From assembly GCA_963825345.1 (NCBI GenBank), contig CAWGSQ010000010.1:124001-188000 (forward strand): a stretch of DNA of 64,000 bases, written 5' to 3'. This document shows positions 48,324-56,894 of the stretch, piece after piece. The stretch's first letter is position 1. Every line of letters begins with the position of its first letter. The notes below the pieces were generated by a model that ran no database searches, was not told where the DNA came from, and saw nothing but the letters and a program-made list of their open reading frames with translations. The DNA comes from JACVRW01 sp963825345 (GTDB taxonomy: Bacteria > Actinomycetota > Thermoleophilia > Solirubrobacterales > Thermoleophilaceae). Made by a program: the position numbers and the translations under genes.

Positions 48324-49436
48324 GTGGGCTTCCGGGACTACTACAAGCAGTTCGACGACATCGACGAAGCGGCACTCAACCTGGAGCGCCGCGAGCGGCG
48401 ACGGCGCGAGAAGCAGCAGGCGCTCGAGCGGGTGCCGGACATCGACCTGTCCGGCACCGAGTGGCCCGACCTGCCGCACTCCGAGATCGCGAACGCGGCG
48501 ATCGCCCGGGCCCGCGGGCGACTGAACGGGTACCCGGACCGCCACTCCGCCACGGCGCGCCGGCTGCTCGCCGAGCGCCTCTCGCTCTCCCCCGACCAGA
48601 TCGCGCTCGGCAACGGAGCCGCCGAGCTGCTCCAGTCGGCCGCGCTGGCGCTCCTATCACCCGGCGACGAGCTCTTGATGCCGTGGCCCTCGTACCCGCT
48701 CTACCCGCTGCTGGCCGCGCACGCCGGGGCGACCCCGGTGCCGGTTGAAGATGGTGACGTCGTTGGCGCGATCACCTCTCGAACGCGCGCCGTGGTTGTC
48801 TGCAACCCGAACGATCCCACCGGCACGTACAGCAGCTCTGAAGAGATCGGCGCGTTGCTCTCGGCGCTGCCGGAGCACGTGCACTTGCTCCTCGACGAGG
48901 CGCTGATCCACTTTCAGGACGTCGAGGACATCAACGCGTGCCTGCGCTTGGTGGATGCCTTCCCGCGACTGCTCGTGGTGCGGACCTTCTCGAAGATCTA
49001 CGGGCTCTCTGGCCTGCGCGCCGGCTACGCGGTGAGCTCGGACGCCCGGCTGCTCGCGGCGGCCGCGCCGGTGCTCGGTATCAACGCGCTGTCGCAGGCT
49101 GCGGTTGAACACGCGCTACAGCACGGCGACGCGGAGATCGACCGCCGCCGCCACGCCGTGGCGCGCGAGCGCAGCTTCCTCACAGACCAGCTGCGCGAGC
49201 TCGGCGCGGACGTGACCGACAGCCAGGCCAACTTCCTCTGGGTCCGCGTGGGCGACCTGAGCGGCGACGAGCTCGCCAACGCCCTCCGCCAGCAGGGCGT
49301 GATCGTCGCCCCCGGGGGCCCGCTCGGCGAGGACCACCACATCCGTGCGGGCATCCGCAACGAGCAGGCGTCGAAGCGCCTGCTGCGCGCAATCGAGAAC
49401 CTCGTGGACGGAAGCTCAACACGTTCCGTCCCATAG
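48324..49436 (+). CDS. Class I/II PLP aminotransferase, histidinol-phosphate-aminotransferase-like
   Basis: 370 residues from GTG 48324. ARGRLNGYPDRHSATARRLL, GNGAAELLQSAALALLSPGD, CNPNDPTGTYSS, LLLDEALIHF and the PLP lysine in VRTFSKIYGLSGLRAGY all match HisC/CobD-like enzymes. The N-terminal 40 residues are unusually long and charged (LERRERRRREKQQALER). With no his genes nearby, it may act on another amino acid such as an aromatic one. Its stop codon TAG is the loop of a 7-bp hairpin. Confidence 0.87.
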   Translation: MGFRDYYKQFDDIDEAALNLERRERRRREKQQALERVPDIDLSGTEWPDLPHSEIANAAIARARGRLNGYPDRHSATARRLLAERLSLSPDQIALGNGAAELLQSAALALLSPGDELLMPWPSYPLYPLLAAHAGATPVPVEDGDVVGAITSRTRAVVVCNPNDPTGTYSSSEEIGALLSALPEHVHLLLDEALIHFQDVEDINACLRLVDAFPRLLVVRTFSKIYGLSGLRAGYAVSSDARLLAAAAPVLGINALSQAAVEHALQHGDAEIDRRRHAVARERSFLTDQLRELGADVTDSQANFLWVRVGDLSGDELANALRQQGVIVAPGGPLGEDHHIRAGIRNEQASKRLLRAIENLVDGSSTRSVP

Positions 49437-49443
49437 TGGGACG
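49427..49443. terminator. Hairpin CGTCCCA-TAG-TGGGACG centred on the aminotransferase stop codon
   Basis: A perfect 7-bp stem whose 3-nt loop is exactly the stop codon (49434-49436). It lies at the convergent junction with the patatin gene, whose stop is 44 nt away. It has no T tract. Confidence 0.5.
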
Positions 49444-49486
49444 CTTCGTGACGAGCCTCGCCGGCGCCGGGCCGGGCTGCGCTCGC

Positions 49487-50755
49487 CTAGGCCTGGTCTG
49501 ACTGGCGCAAGAGCGCGCCCGTGGTCTGCTCGAGGATGCGGCGCCAGGCGGCGGTCTTCTCACGCTCCTCGTCGAACTTCTTCACGACCTTCCGCACGCG
49601 CGTGGCCGAGATGTCGATGCCGTGCTTCGCGCAGGTGGCCTTCAGCTGGTCGTAGTCCTCCGCCAGCTTCAGGGTCACCGACTCGAACCCGTGCCGGGCG
49701 ATCTCCACGCGACGGGTGAAGTTGAGGATGTTCGTCTCGAACATCAGCTCGTCGTTCGGGTCGGGCTCGATCAGGATGATGTCCACGCCCGGGTACTTCT
49801 CCTTCCAGTGCCCGACGGCCTCGTGGAGGCGCTGGTGGGCCAGCAGCTTGAACGCCTGGTAGCCGATCTGCGGGAAGCCCATGTCGGCGACGCGGCGCAC
49901 GCGGCTGCCGAGCATGGTGGGAATCACCTTCTGGAAGTCGTTCACGTACGGCACCAGCGGGTTCACCACGATCACGAACTTCGCGCCCGCCTCCACTGCC
50001 AGGTCCACGTTCGTGGTGGAGCGCAGCCCGCCGTCCACCAGGTGGCGGCCCTTGATCTCCACTGGCTTGTAGACCATCGGCAGAGCCGTCGAGGCGGCCA
50101 CCGCGCGCGAGATCGGCACGTCGTCCCAGTCGGGGCCGCCGAGCACGATGCGCTCGCAGGTGTCGAGGTCCGTGGCGGTGAGGAAGAGCTCGTTCTCGAG
50201 CAGGCGGAAGTCGTTCACCCGGTCCGGGTCGCCCAGCACGGACTCGAGGTACTCCTCGATCCCGCGGCCGTCGTACAGGCCGGACGGCAACGCCTCGGCG
50301 ATCCCCACGGCGAGGTCGATCACCGACGTGGAGCGGATCTGGCCGAGGAAGGTGCGCGCGAGCCCCAGGAGCTTCAGCGGCATCAGCGCCGTGGCCTGGG
50401 CGAACTCGAGCGCGTTCGGCCGCATCAGCGTGCTGCGGTCCACGTCCTTGAACGGGGTGGGCACCTGCTGGTTGACCACCCGCATCATCTCCTCGGGGGT
50501 CACGCCGTTCGCGATGGCCGATGCCACGAACGAGCCGGCACTCGTGCCCACGTACACGTCGAACTGGTTGACGGTCCGGTTCACCGCCAGTAGGTCGAGA
50601 GCCCTCAGGGCCCCGATCTCGTAGACGCCGCCGGTGAAGCCGCCTCCGCCCAGCACCAGAGCCGTGCGCGAGCGCCGCGGCCTGCGGCGCTTTGGCTTCC
50701 CAGCCGTCTTGCGGTCCTTCTGCGACGGCTTCTCGAGCCGGACTACCTCGCCCAT
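49487..50755 (-). CDS. Patatin-like phospholipase/acyl hydrolase
   Basis: 422 residues. The oxyanion glycines are in LVLGGGGFTGGVYEIGALRA (about 33-52), the nucleophile Ser in YVGTSAGSFVASAIANG, and the dyad Asp in HLVDGGLRSTTNV. A basic, probably unstructured N-terminus (KPKRRRPRRSR) precedes the domain, and a long helical C-terminal part (about 330-420) follows. It hydrolyses phospholipids or other acyl esters, maybe at the membrane surface. It is divergent from the dacB-like gene. Confidence 0.9.
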   Translation of the reverse strand: MGEVVRLEKPSQKDRKTAGKPKRRRPRRSRTALVLGGGGFTGGVYEIGALRALDLLAVNRTVNQFDVYVGTSAGSFVASAIANGVTPEEMMRVVNQQVPTPFKDVDRSTLMRPNALEFAQATALMPLKLLGLARTFLGQIRSTSVIDLAVGIAEALPSGLYDGRGIEEYLESVLGDPDRVNDFRLLENELFLTATDLDTCERIVLGGPDWDDVPISRAVAASTALPMVYKPVEIKGRHLVDGGLRSTTNVDLAVEAGAKFVIVVNPLVPYVNDFQKVIPTMLGSRVRRVADMGFPQIGYQAFKLLAHQRLHEAVGHWKEKYPGVDIILIEPDPNDELMFETNILNFTRRVEIARHGFESVTLKLAEDYDQLKATCAKHGIDISATRVRKVVKKFDEEREKTAAWRRILEQTTGALLRQSDQA

Positions 50756-50815
50756 CCGCCACGAGTATGGCGAAAAGGCGCTCCGGTGGGCCCGCTAGCG
50801 TGTTCTGGGCCTCTG

Positions 50816-52055
50816 ATGCGCCGCGTAGCCCTGCTCGTCATAGCCGTGCTCGCCCTGCTCCCCGCGACCGCCGCGGCCCAGGACGAGAGCCTGATCGCGA
50901 AGCGCCTGGCCCGCTACATGCGCGCCGCCGGCCCCTACTCGGGGGCCTATGTGTTCGAGGTGAGCGGCGACAGGCCCCACGCGATCTTCCGCTGGCGCCA
51001 GAAGACGCCGCGCATCCTCGCCTCGAACACGAAGCTCTTCACGACGACCGCGGCCCTGGCCCGTTTCGGGGTCGAGGGCACGCTCGGCACGGAGGTGCTC
51101 GGCACCGGCGAGCTCGACAGCGAGGGACGTGTTCAGCGGCAGCCTCTACCTGCGCGGCGGCGGCGACCCGACGTTCGGCAGCCGCAGCTTCACGAAGAAG
51201 TCTTACGGCGGCGGCGCAACGGTGCAGGACCTGGCCGCGCTGCTCGTGGACACCGGCATCGAGCGGATCACGGGGCGCGTGTACGGGGACGAGTCCGCCT
51301 TCGACTCGCTTCGCGGCGGACCCGATTCGGGCTACGGCGTGTCGCCCTGGGTCGGGCCCCTCAGCGCCCTCTCCTACAACCGCGGGCTCTTCACCGAGGG
51401 TGGACGTGGCTACCAGGCAAAGCCGCCGGCGTTCGCCGCGGCCCGCCTCGACGACGCCCTCGAGGCCCGCGGGGTCAGGGTGCGGCTGAAGCCCCGCGCC
51501 GGCACCACGCCCGCGGACGCACGGGTGATCGCAAGCGTCGAATCGCCTCCGATGGAGCGGCTGATCCGGCTCACGAACAAGCCCTCGGACAACTTCTTCG
51601 CCGAGACGCTCCTCAAGGACCTCGCTCACCAGGCGGGCGGGGTCGGCACCACCGCGGCGGGCGCCCGGATCGCGGCCGCGCATGCCCGCCGGCTCGGGGC
51701 ACGCGCCACGGTCGTGGACGGCTCGGGGCTGTCGCGCAGCAACCGCGCCTCGCCCCAGAGCATCGTCCGGCTCCTCACCGCCATGTACGCGAGGGAGGAC
51801 TTCGACGTGTTCGTCGACTCGCTGCCGATCGCGGGCCGGGACGGCACCCTGTTCGACCGGATGCGCGGCGGAGCGGCGCGGGATCGCTGCCGCGGCAAAA
51901 CCGGCACGCTCTCGAACGTGAGCGCCCTGTCCGGGTACTGCGAGGCCCGCAGCGGCGACAACTACGCCTACTCGATCCTGATGAACGGCGTGTATCCCAC
52001 CGGCGCGCGCAGGCTCCAGGACCTGATGCTTCAGGCCCTGTCGCGGTACGGCTAG
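50816..52055 (+). pseudogene. dacB: D-alanyl-D-alanine carboxypeptidase/endopeptidase (PBP4 family) with a frameshift
   Basis: The first frame gives a signal peptide (RRVALLVIAVLALLPATAAA) and the SxxK motif in LASNTKLFTTTAALARFG. At about 51125-51129 the frame changes; from the GTG at 51129 the rest continues with FSGSLYLRGGGDPTFGS, the SxN motif in GSGLSRSNRASPQS and KTG in RGKTGTLSNVSALSGY, ending at 52055. Removing C51128 joins both parts without a gap (DSEG-VFSGSLYLRG). So one inserted base, or two lost ones, breaks an otherwise complete PBP4-type enzyme. Confidence 0.87.
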
Positions 52056-52057
52056 GC

Positions 52058-54076
52058 CTAATCGAGCAGCGCGAGCAGGCCGTCCTCGTCGAGGATCTCC
52101 GTGCCGAGCTCCTGCGCCTTCGTCAGCTTCGAGCCGGGATCCTCGCCCGCCACCACGTAGTCGGTCTTCTTCGACACCGATCCGGTGACCTTGCCGCCAG
52201 CGGCCTCCACACGCTCCGTTGCGTCCTCGCGCGTGAGGTTGGGCAGCGTGCCCGTGAGCACGAGCGTCTTCCCCACCAGCGGGCCCTCCACCGGCGCCGC
52301 CGGGCCCTCCTCCTCCATCTTCAGGCCGTGCCCGCGCAGGCGTTCAACCAGCTCGCGTGTTCGCTCCTCGGCCAGCGTTTCCTGAATCGTGCGGGCCATT
52401 ATCGGGCCCACGCCCTCGACCTCGGTCAGCTGCTCGTCACTCGCCTCCAGCAACGCGTCCATAGAGCGCAGATGCCGGGCGAGGTTGCGCGCGTTCACGT
52501 AACCAACGCCGGGGATGCCGAGCCCGTAGAGCACGCGCTCGAACGGCTGCTGCTTCGAGGCCTCGATGGCCTCGACCAGGTTCTGAGCCGATGTCTCGGC
52601 GAAGCGATCCAGCTCCGAGAGGCGCTCGGGAGTGAGCCGGTAGAGATCGGAGAAGTCGTCGATCAGCCCCTCGGAGAGGAACCGGCGTACGTTCTCCTCC
52701 CCGAGGCCGTCGATGTCCAGCGCGCCGACAAAGTGCTTGACCGCTTGGAAGACCTGCCCAGGGCACCCGGCCCTGTTTGGACAGATTGTCCACACACTTC
52801 CTTCGGGCTTGATGGTTGGGGTGTCACACGCGGGGCAGCGGTCAGGCGGCGAGGGAGGCGCGCTTCGAGACTTGGAGCGCTGGGCCTTCGACGTCGGCGA
52901 CACCACCTGCGGGATCACGTCGCCGGCGCGCATCACGATCACCTCGTCCCCGTCGCGCACGTCCTTGCGCAGCAGATCCTCCTCGTTGTGGAGGGTGGCG
53001 AGTTTCACGATCACGCCCGACACCTGCACCGGCTCCAGTACCGCGAACGGGACCATGTGGCCGGTGCGGCCCACGTTCCAGGACACCTGGTTGAGCGTGG
53101 TGGTGGCGGTCGTGGGCGGGAACTTCCAGGCGATCGCGCCCCGCGGCTCGCGGCCGACCACGCCCAGGTCGCGCTGAAGCCCGAGCTCGTCCACCTTCAC
53201 GACCACGCCGTCGATCTCGAAGTCGAGCCGGTCGCGCCGCTCCTGCCAGGCCTCGCAGGCGGCCACCACCTGCTGGACCGTGTCGTGCACCTCCACGTCG
53301 CGGTTCACCCGGAAGCCACGGTCGCGCAGATAGTCGAGCCACTCGTGGTGCGTCTCGAACTCGAGGCCGTCCACCTCGCCGATCCCGTAACACCACATCG
53401 ACAGCGGGCGCGAGGCGGCGAGCGCGGGGTCGAGCTGGCGGATCGAGCCGGCCGCCGAGTTGCGCGGGTTCATGAAGGTCGGCTCGCCCGCCGCGGCGCG
53501 CTGCTCGTTCAGGCGGGCGAACGCCGCCAGCGGGAGGTAGATCTCGCCGCGCACCTCGAGCAGCGGCGGCGCGTCCTCCACCCGCAGCGGTATCGCGCCG
53601 ATCGTGCGCAGGTTCTGGGTCACGTCCTCGCCCACCTCGCCGTTCCCGCGCGTGGCGCCGCGTACCAGCACCCCGTCCTCGTACACGAGCGAGATGGCGA
53701 GGCCGTCGATCTTCGGCTCGGTCACGAAATGCACGTCGCCCATCTCCACGCCCTGGCGCGCGAGGTAGCGCTCGCTGCGCACGACCCACGCCGCCAGCTC
53801 CTCCTCGTTGCGTGCATTGGCGAGCGAGAGCATCGGCTGGAGGTGCGGCACCTCCCGGAACTTGTCGAGCGGCTGGCCGCCGATCCGCTGCGTCGGCGAG
53901 TCCGGGGTGCGCAGCTCCTCGTTGTCGGCCTCGAGGTCGCGCAGCTCGTTCAACAGCGCGTCGTACTCGGGATCCGAGAGCTCGGGATCGTCGAGGACGT
54001 AGTAGCGGTGGCCGTGGTACTCGAGCTGGCGCCGCAGCTCCTCGGCTCGCGCTGCGGCGTCGCCTGTCTTACTCAA
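52058..54076 (-). CDS. ligA: NAD-dependent DNA ligase
   Basis: 672 residues from TTG 54076, normal length. The N-terminal Ia domain has EYHGHRYYVLDDPELSDPEYD, the adenylated Lys122 is in TEPKIDGLAISLVYEDG, the OB region has GAIAWKFPP, the four-Cys zinc finger is CPACDTPTIKPEGSVWTICP with a further CPGQ, HhH repeats include ALDIDGLGEENVRRFL, and a BRCT domain closes it (VGKTLVLTGTLPNLTREDA). It seals nicks in replication and repair. The start overlaps the surE stop by 8 nt. Confidence 0.97.
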   Translation of the reverse strand: MSKTGDAAARAEELRRQLEYHGHRYYVLDDPELSDPEYDALLNELRDLEADNEELRTPDSPTQRIGGQPLDKFREVPHLQPMLSLANARNEEELAAWVVRSERYLARQGVEMGDVHFVTEPKIDGLAISLVYEDGVLVRGATRGNGEVGEDVTQNLRTIGAIPLRVEDAPPLLEVRGEIYLPLAAFARLNEQRAAAGEPTFMNPRNSAAGSIRQLDPALAASRPLSMWCYGIGEVDGLEFETHHEWLDYLRDRGFRVNRDVEVHDTVQQVVAACEAWQERRDRLDFEIDGVVVKVDELGLQRDLGVVGREPRGAIAWKFPPTTATTTLNQVSWNVGRTGHMVPFAVLEPVQVSGVIVKLATLHNEEDLLRKDVRDGDEVIVMRAGDVIPQVVSPTSKAQRSKSRSAPPSPPDRCPACDTPTIKPEGSVWTICPNRAGCPGQVFQAVKHFVGALDIDGLGEENVRRFLSEGLIDDFSDLYRLTPERLSELDRFAETSAQNLVEAIEASKQQPFERVLYGLGIPGVGYVNARNLARHLRSMDALLEASDEQLTEVEGVGPIMARTIQETLAEERTRELVERLRGHGLKMEEEGPAAPVEGPLVGKTLVLTGTLPNLTREDATERVEAAGGKVTGSVSKKTDYVVAGEDPGSKLTKAQELGTEILDEDGLLALLD

Positions 54077-54848
54077 CGGCCTCTGTCGCGGGACGCAGCA
54101 GGCGCTCGAGGTCGAAGCCCGCGAGCTCCTCCACGCCAGCCTGGTCTGTGAGGTCGAAATGCAGCGGAGTGACCGCGATCAGCCCCTCCGCAATTGCCGC
54201 GAAGTCGGTGCCCTCCTCGTGCTCGTAGCTCGGCTCCTGGCCATACAGCCGGTAGCGGCGCCGGCCGCCCTCCTCCTCGGTGAGCAGCATCTCGTCGTTG
54301 TAGACGCGCTTGCCGAGGCGGCAGGCGCACGCACCGCGCACGTCGCCGTCCGGGCCGTTCACGTTGAGGAGCGTCCCCGCCGGCATCGGCACGTCGTCGA
54401 GCTCCTCGACCATGCGCGCCACGAACCTCGCGAGCGGCTCGAAGTCGCGTCCACCGGAGAGCGAGACCGCCAGCGCGGGAATGCCGAGCATGATGCCCTC
54501 GAGCGCCGCGGCGACCGTGCCGGAGTAGGTGATGTCGTCGCCGAGGTTCGCGCCGTGGTTGATCCCGGACACGATCAGCTCGGGCGGGGCATCGGTCAGG
54601 CCGAGCGCGGCGAAGCGCACGCAGTCCACGGGCGTCCCATCGGTCGCGAAACCGCTGGTGCCGTCGCCGAACTCCACCTCCTCGACCCAGATCGGGTCGT
54701 GGAGCGTCACCGCGCGCCCGGTGGCGCTGCGGTTCGAGTCGGGTGCGATCACCGCGAGGTCCACGTCCGGAAGCTCGAGCAGGGCCCGCCGCATGGCGTT
54801 GAGGCCGGTGGCGGTGATGCCGTCGTCGTTTGTCAGGAGGACTCTCAT
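54069..54848 (-). CDS. surE: 5'/3'-nucleotidase SurE
   Basis: 259 residues. The metal-binding start MRVLLTNDDGITATGLNAMR (Asp8, Asp9), then APDSNRSATGRAVTL (Ser and Asn) and SGINHGANLGDDITYSGTVA are all diagnostic. It dephosphorylates nucleoside monophosphates. It overlaps ligA downstream by 8 nt, an unusual pair that implies joint translation. A 9-bp hairpin lies between truA and surE. Confidence 0.95.
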   Translation of the reverse strand: MRVLLTNDDGITATGLNAMRRALLELPDVDLAVIAPDSNRSATGRAVTLHDPIWVEEVEFGDGTSGFATDGTPVDCVRFAALGLTDAPPELIVSGINHGANLGDDITYSGTVAAALEGIMLGIPALAVSLSGGRDFEPLARFVARMVEELDDVPMPAGTLLNVNGPDGDVRGACACRLGKRVYNDEMLLTEEEGGRRRYRLYGQEPSYEHEEGTDFAAIAEGLIAVTPLHFDLTDQAGVEELAGFDLERLLRPATEAVE

Positions 54849-54867
54849 ATTCGGCGCCGTTGCGCAA

Positions 54868-54888
54868 GCGGCGGGCGTTGCCCGCCGC
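54868..54888. terminator. Hairpin GCGGCGGGC-GTT-GCCCGCCGC between truA and surE
   Basis: A perfect 9-bp GC-only stem with a 3-nt loop, in the 53-nt gap between the truA stop (54902) and the surE start (54848) on the minus strand. No T tract follows. It may attenuate readthrough from truA into surE-ligA. Confidence 0.5.
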
Positions 54889-54901
54889 GCAGCGAGGCTT
54901 C

Positions 54902-55612
54902 TCAAGAGTAGGCGACGCTCTCGAGGTAGAGCCCGTGGGGCGGCGCAGTCGCCCCCGCCTCCGAGCGCGGGTGGCCCGCGAGCAGCTCCGCGAAGCGCTC
55001 GGGGCTCACGCCCTCGAGCATCGTTCCCACGAGCACGCGCACCATGTGGCGCATGAAGGTGTCGGCCTCGATCCAGAACGCCACCACGTCCTCCGACTCC
55101 TGCACCCATTCCGCGCGGAAGACGTCCCGCTCGAAGCGCACGTGGTCGGTCTCGCTGGGCGTGAACGCGGTGAAGTCGTGCGTGCCGAGAAGCGCCGCAG
55201 CGCACGCGTCGAGCGCCTCGCGGTCGAGCGGACGCGGCCACCACAGCGCGCGCCCCTGCTCGAACGGACTGGGCGAGCTGCGCGTGTGCAGGCGGTAGCG
55301 GTAGGTGCGGGAGCGGGCGTCGCGGCGGGCGTCGAAGCCATCGGGCGCGGGCTCACTGGCGAGCACGGCCACGTCCGGCGGCAGCAGCGCGTTCAGGTTG
55401 CGGCGCGGCGCCGGATCGCCCTCGTGGCTCGCCACCTGCCCGAGCGCGTGCACGCCGCGGTCGGTGCGGCCGGCCACGCTCAGCCGAACCTCGTGTCGCA
55501 GGACCGTGGCGAGAGCGTCCTCGACCGTGGCCTGCACGGTCCGGACTCCCGGCTGACTGGCCCAGCCGCCGAAGTCCGAGCCGTCGTACTCGAGCAGGAG
55601 GCGGGCGGTCAC
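54902..55612 (-). CDS. truA: tRNA pseudouridine(38-40) synthase
   Basis: 236 residues from GTG 55612, whose GTGA overlaps the stop of the upstream methyltransferase. LLLEYDGSDFGGWASQPG is the start of the family, the catalytic Asp is in VAGRTDRGVHALGQVA, and RTYRYRLHTRSSPSPF and FMRHMVRVLVGTMLEG are the other conserved blocks. It makes pseudouridine at positions 38-40 of tRNA anticodon arms. Somewhat shorter than E. coli TruA (270). Confidence 0.95.
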   Translation of the reverse strand: MTARLLLEYDGSDFGGWASQPGVRTVQATVEDALATVLRHEVRLSVAGRTDRGVHALGQVASHEGDPAPRRNLNALLPPDVAVLASEPAPDGFDARRDARSRTYRYRLHTRSSPSPFEQGRALWWPRPLDREALDACAAALLGTHDFTAFTPSETDHVRFERDVFRAEWVQESEDVVAFWIEADTFMRHMVRVLVGTMLEGVSPERFAELLAGHPRSEAGATAPPHGLYLESVAYS

Positions 55613-56409
55613 CCGCGCTTGCGAGCCACGATCAGCGCGTATTCGTTCTGGACCTCGAGGGGACCGTCGCCTCCCGCCCAGCGCCTGGCGAGCTCGCGCG
55701 CCTCGCCCACGAGCGATTCCCATCGCTCCGGTGGCAGGTTCTGCTTCGCTGCCACCCAGGGAGGTGCCGAAGTGCCAAGGGTCGCCACCATCTCGTCGGG
55801 CGAGTCGAAGCGCCAGGCGAGCTCCCTCATCTCGAGCTCGAAACGCGCCGCCAGGCCGTCGAAGCGCTCGCGCACCTTGTCCTCGTCCGACCACTCGTCG
55901 GACAGCGGCTGGTCACCCTGCGGCGGCGCATAGCTGCGCCCGAGCCGGAACAGCTCGGCGGAGAACCCGCGCGGTGTCCAGGCCGTCATCCCGACGGTGC
56001 CCCCAGGACGCACCACGCGGAACAGCTCCTCGGCGACCACGCGCGGCCGCGGCGCAATCATCGCGCCGAACACCGAGCCGACGCAGTCGAAGCTCGCGTC
56101 GTCGAATGGGAGCGCCTCGGCGTCCGCCTCGAGCCACTCGATCTCATAGCCCTCGGCCTCCGCCCGGGCGCGTCCGCGCTCGACCATGCCGGGCGAGAGG
56201 TCCGACGCCACCACGCTCGCGCCCTCGCGGGCACACACGAGCGCAAAGTTGCCGTCGCCCGCCGCCACGTCGAGCACCTGCTGCCCGGCCGAGACCGCAC
56301 AGGCGTCGGCGAGCGCCTCCGCGGCGGGCCTCAGCGCCTCCGACAGGTCGGCGTAGTCGCCGAGCCCCCAGATGTGGCGATTGCGTTCCTTGATTGCGTC
56401 TACGTCCAC
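55609..56409 (-). CDS. Class I SAM-dependent methyltransferase
   Basis: 266 residues from GTG 56409. The SAM motif is QVLDVAAGDGNFALVCAREG (about 44-63), with ASDLSPGMVERGRARAEAEG, WLEADAEALPFDDASFDCVG and LFRVVRPGGTVGMTAWTPRG as motifs II-IV, a UbiE/Methyltransf_11-like arrangement. The C-terminal part (EMVATLGTSAPPWVAAKQNL) would give substrate specificity. The substrate is unknown. Coupled to truA and divergent from the Rrf2 gene across 20 nt. Confidence 0.87.
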   Translation of the reverse strand: MDVDAIKERNRHIWGLGDYADLSEALRPAAEALADACAVSAGQQVLDVAAGDGNFALVCAREGASVVASDLSPGMVERGRARAEAEGYEIEWLEADAEALPFDDASFDCVGSVFGAMIAPRPRVVAEELFRVVRPGGTVGMTAWTPRGFSAELFRLGRSYAPPQGDQPLSDEWSDEDKVRERFDGLAARFELEMRELAWRFDSPDEMVATLGTSAPPWVAAKQNLPPERWESLVGEARELARRWAGGDGPLEVQNEYALIVARKRG

Positions 56410-56429
56410 GGCGCGAGCGTATCGTCAGA

Positions 56430-56894
56430 ATGGCGGCGGTGAAGGTCTCGGCAAAGAGCGATTACGCCGTCCGCGCCCTGCTCGAGCTGGCCGTGGCCGG
56501 CGAGGGGCCGGTGAAGGGCGAGCGGCTCGCGCAATCGCAGGAGATCCCGCTGAAGTTCCTCGAGAACATCCTGATCGACCTGCGCCACGGCGGCATCGTT
56601 CGCTCTCAGCGCGGTGCCGACGGCGGCTACTGGCTCGCGCGGGCGCCCGACAAGATCACGGTCGGCGAGGTGATTCGCGCCGTGGACGGCCCGCTCGCCT
56701 CGGTGCGCGGCGAGGCGCCCGAGGATCTCACCTACGAGGGTGCGGCGGAGCACCTGCGCACCACCTGGATCGCGGTGCGCGCGAGCCTGCGCAGCGTGGT
56801 CGACGAGGTGACGCTGGCAGACGTGGTGGCAGGCCGGCTGCCGGCAAAGGCACAGCGCCTCACGGAGGCGCCGGACGCCTGGTCGCGCCGCTAA
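56430..56894 (+). CDS. Rrf2-family transcriptional regulator without cluster cysteines
   Basis: 154 residues from ATG 56430; GTG 56439 (VKVSAKSDY) is an alternative. The N-terminal winged helix reads SAKSDYAVRALLELAVAGEG, then LAQSQEIPLKFLENILIDLR and RSQRGADGGYWLARAPDKIT. IscR and NsrR-type members carry three Cys for an Fe-S cluster; here there is no Cys in the whole protein, so it is a cluster-free member (CymR-like). It overlaps the LLM oxidoreductase start by one base (TAATG) and may control it. Confidence 0.9.
   Translation: MAAVKVSAKSDYAVRALLELAVAGEGPVKGERLAQSQEIPLKFLENILIDLRHGGIVRSQRGADGGYWLARAPDKITVGEVIRAVDGPLASVRGEAPEDLTYEGAAEHLRTTWIAVRASLRSVVDEVTLADVVAGRLPAKAQRLTEAPDAWSRR

Noticed and set aside
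50786..54151. A 1121-codon open frame on the + strand running through the dacB and ligA region
   Set aside because: Only its first about 110 codons are real (start of the PBP4 gene); the rest is antisense to the undoubted ligA gene and stays open because of the GC-rich third positions.
56410..56429. Overlapping divergent TACGCT/TATCGT elements between the methyltransferase and Rrf2 genes as another bidirectional leaderless promoter
   Set aside because: Spacings to the start codons (5 and 4 nt) are shorter than the consistent 7-9 nt elsewhere, so it was not listed as a feature.
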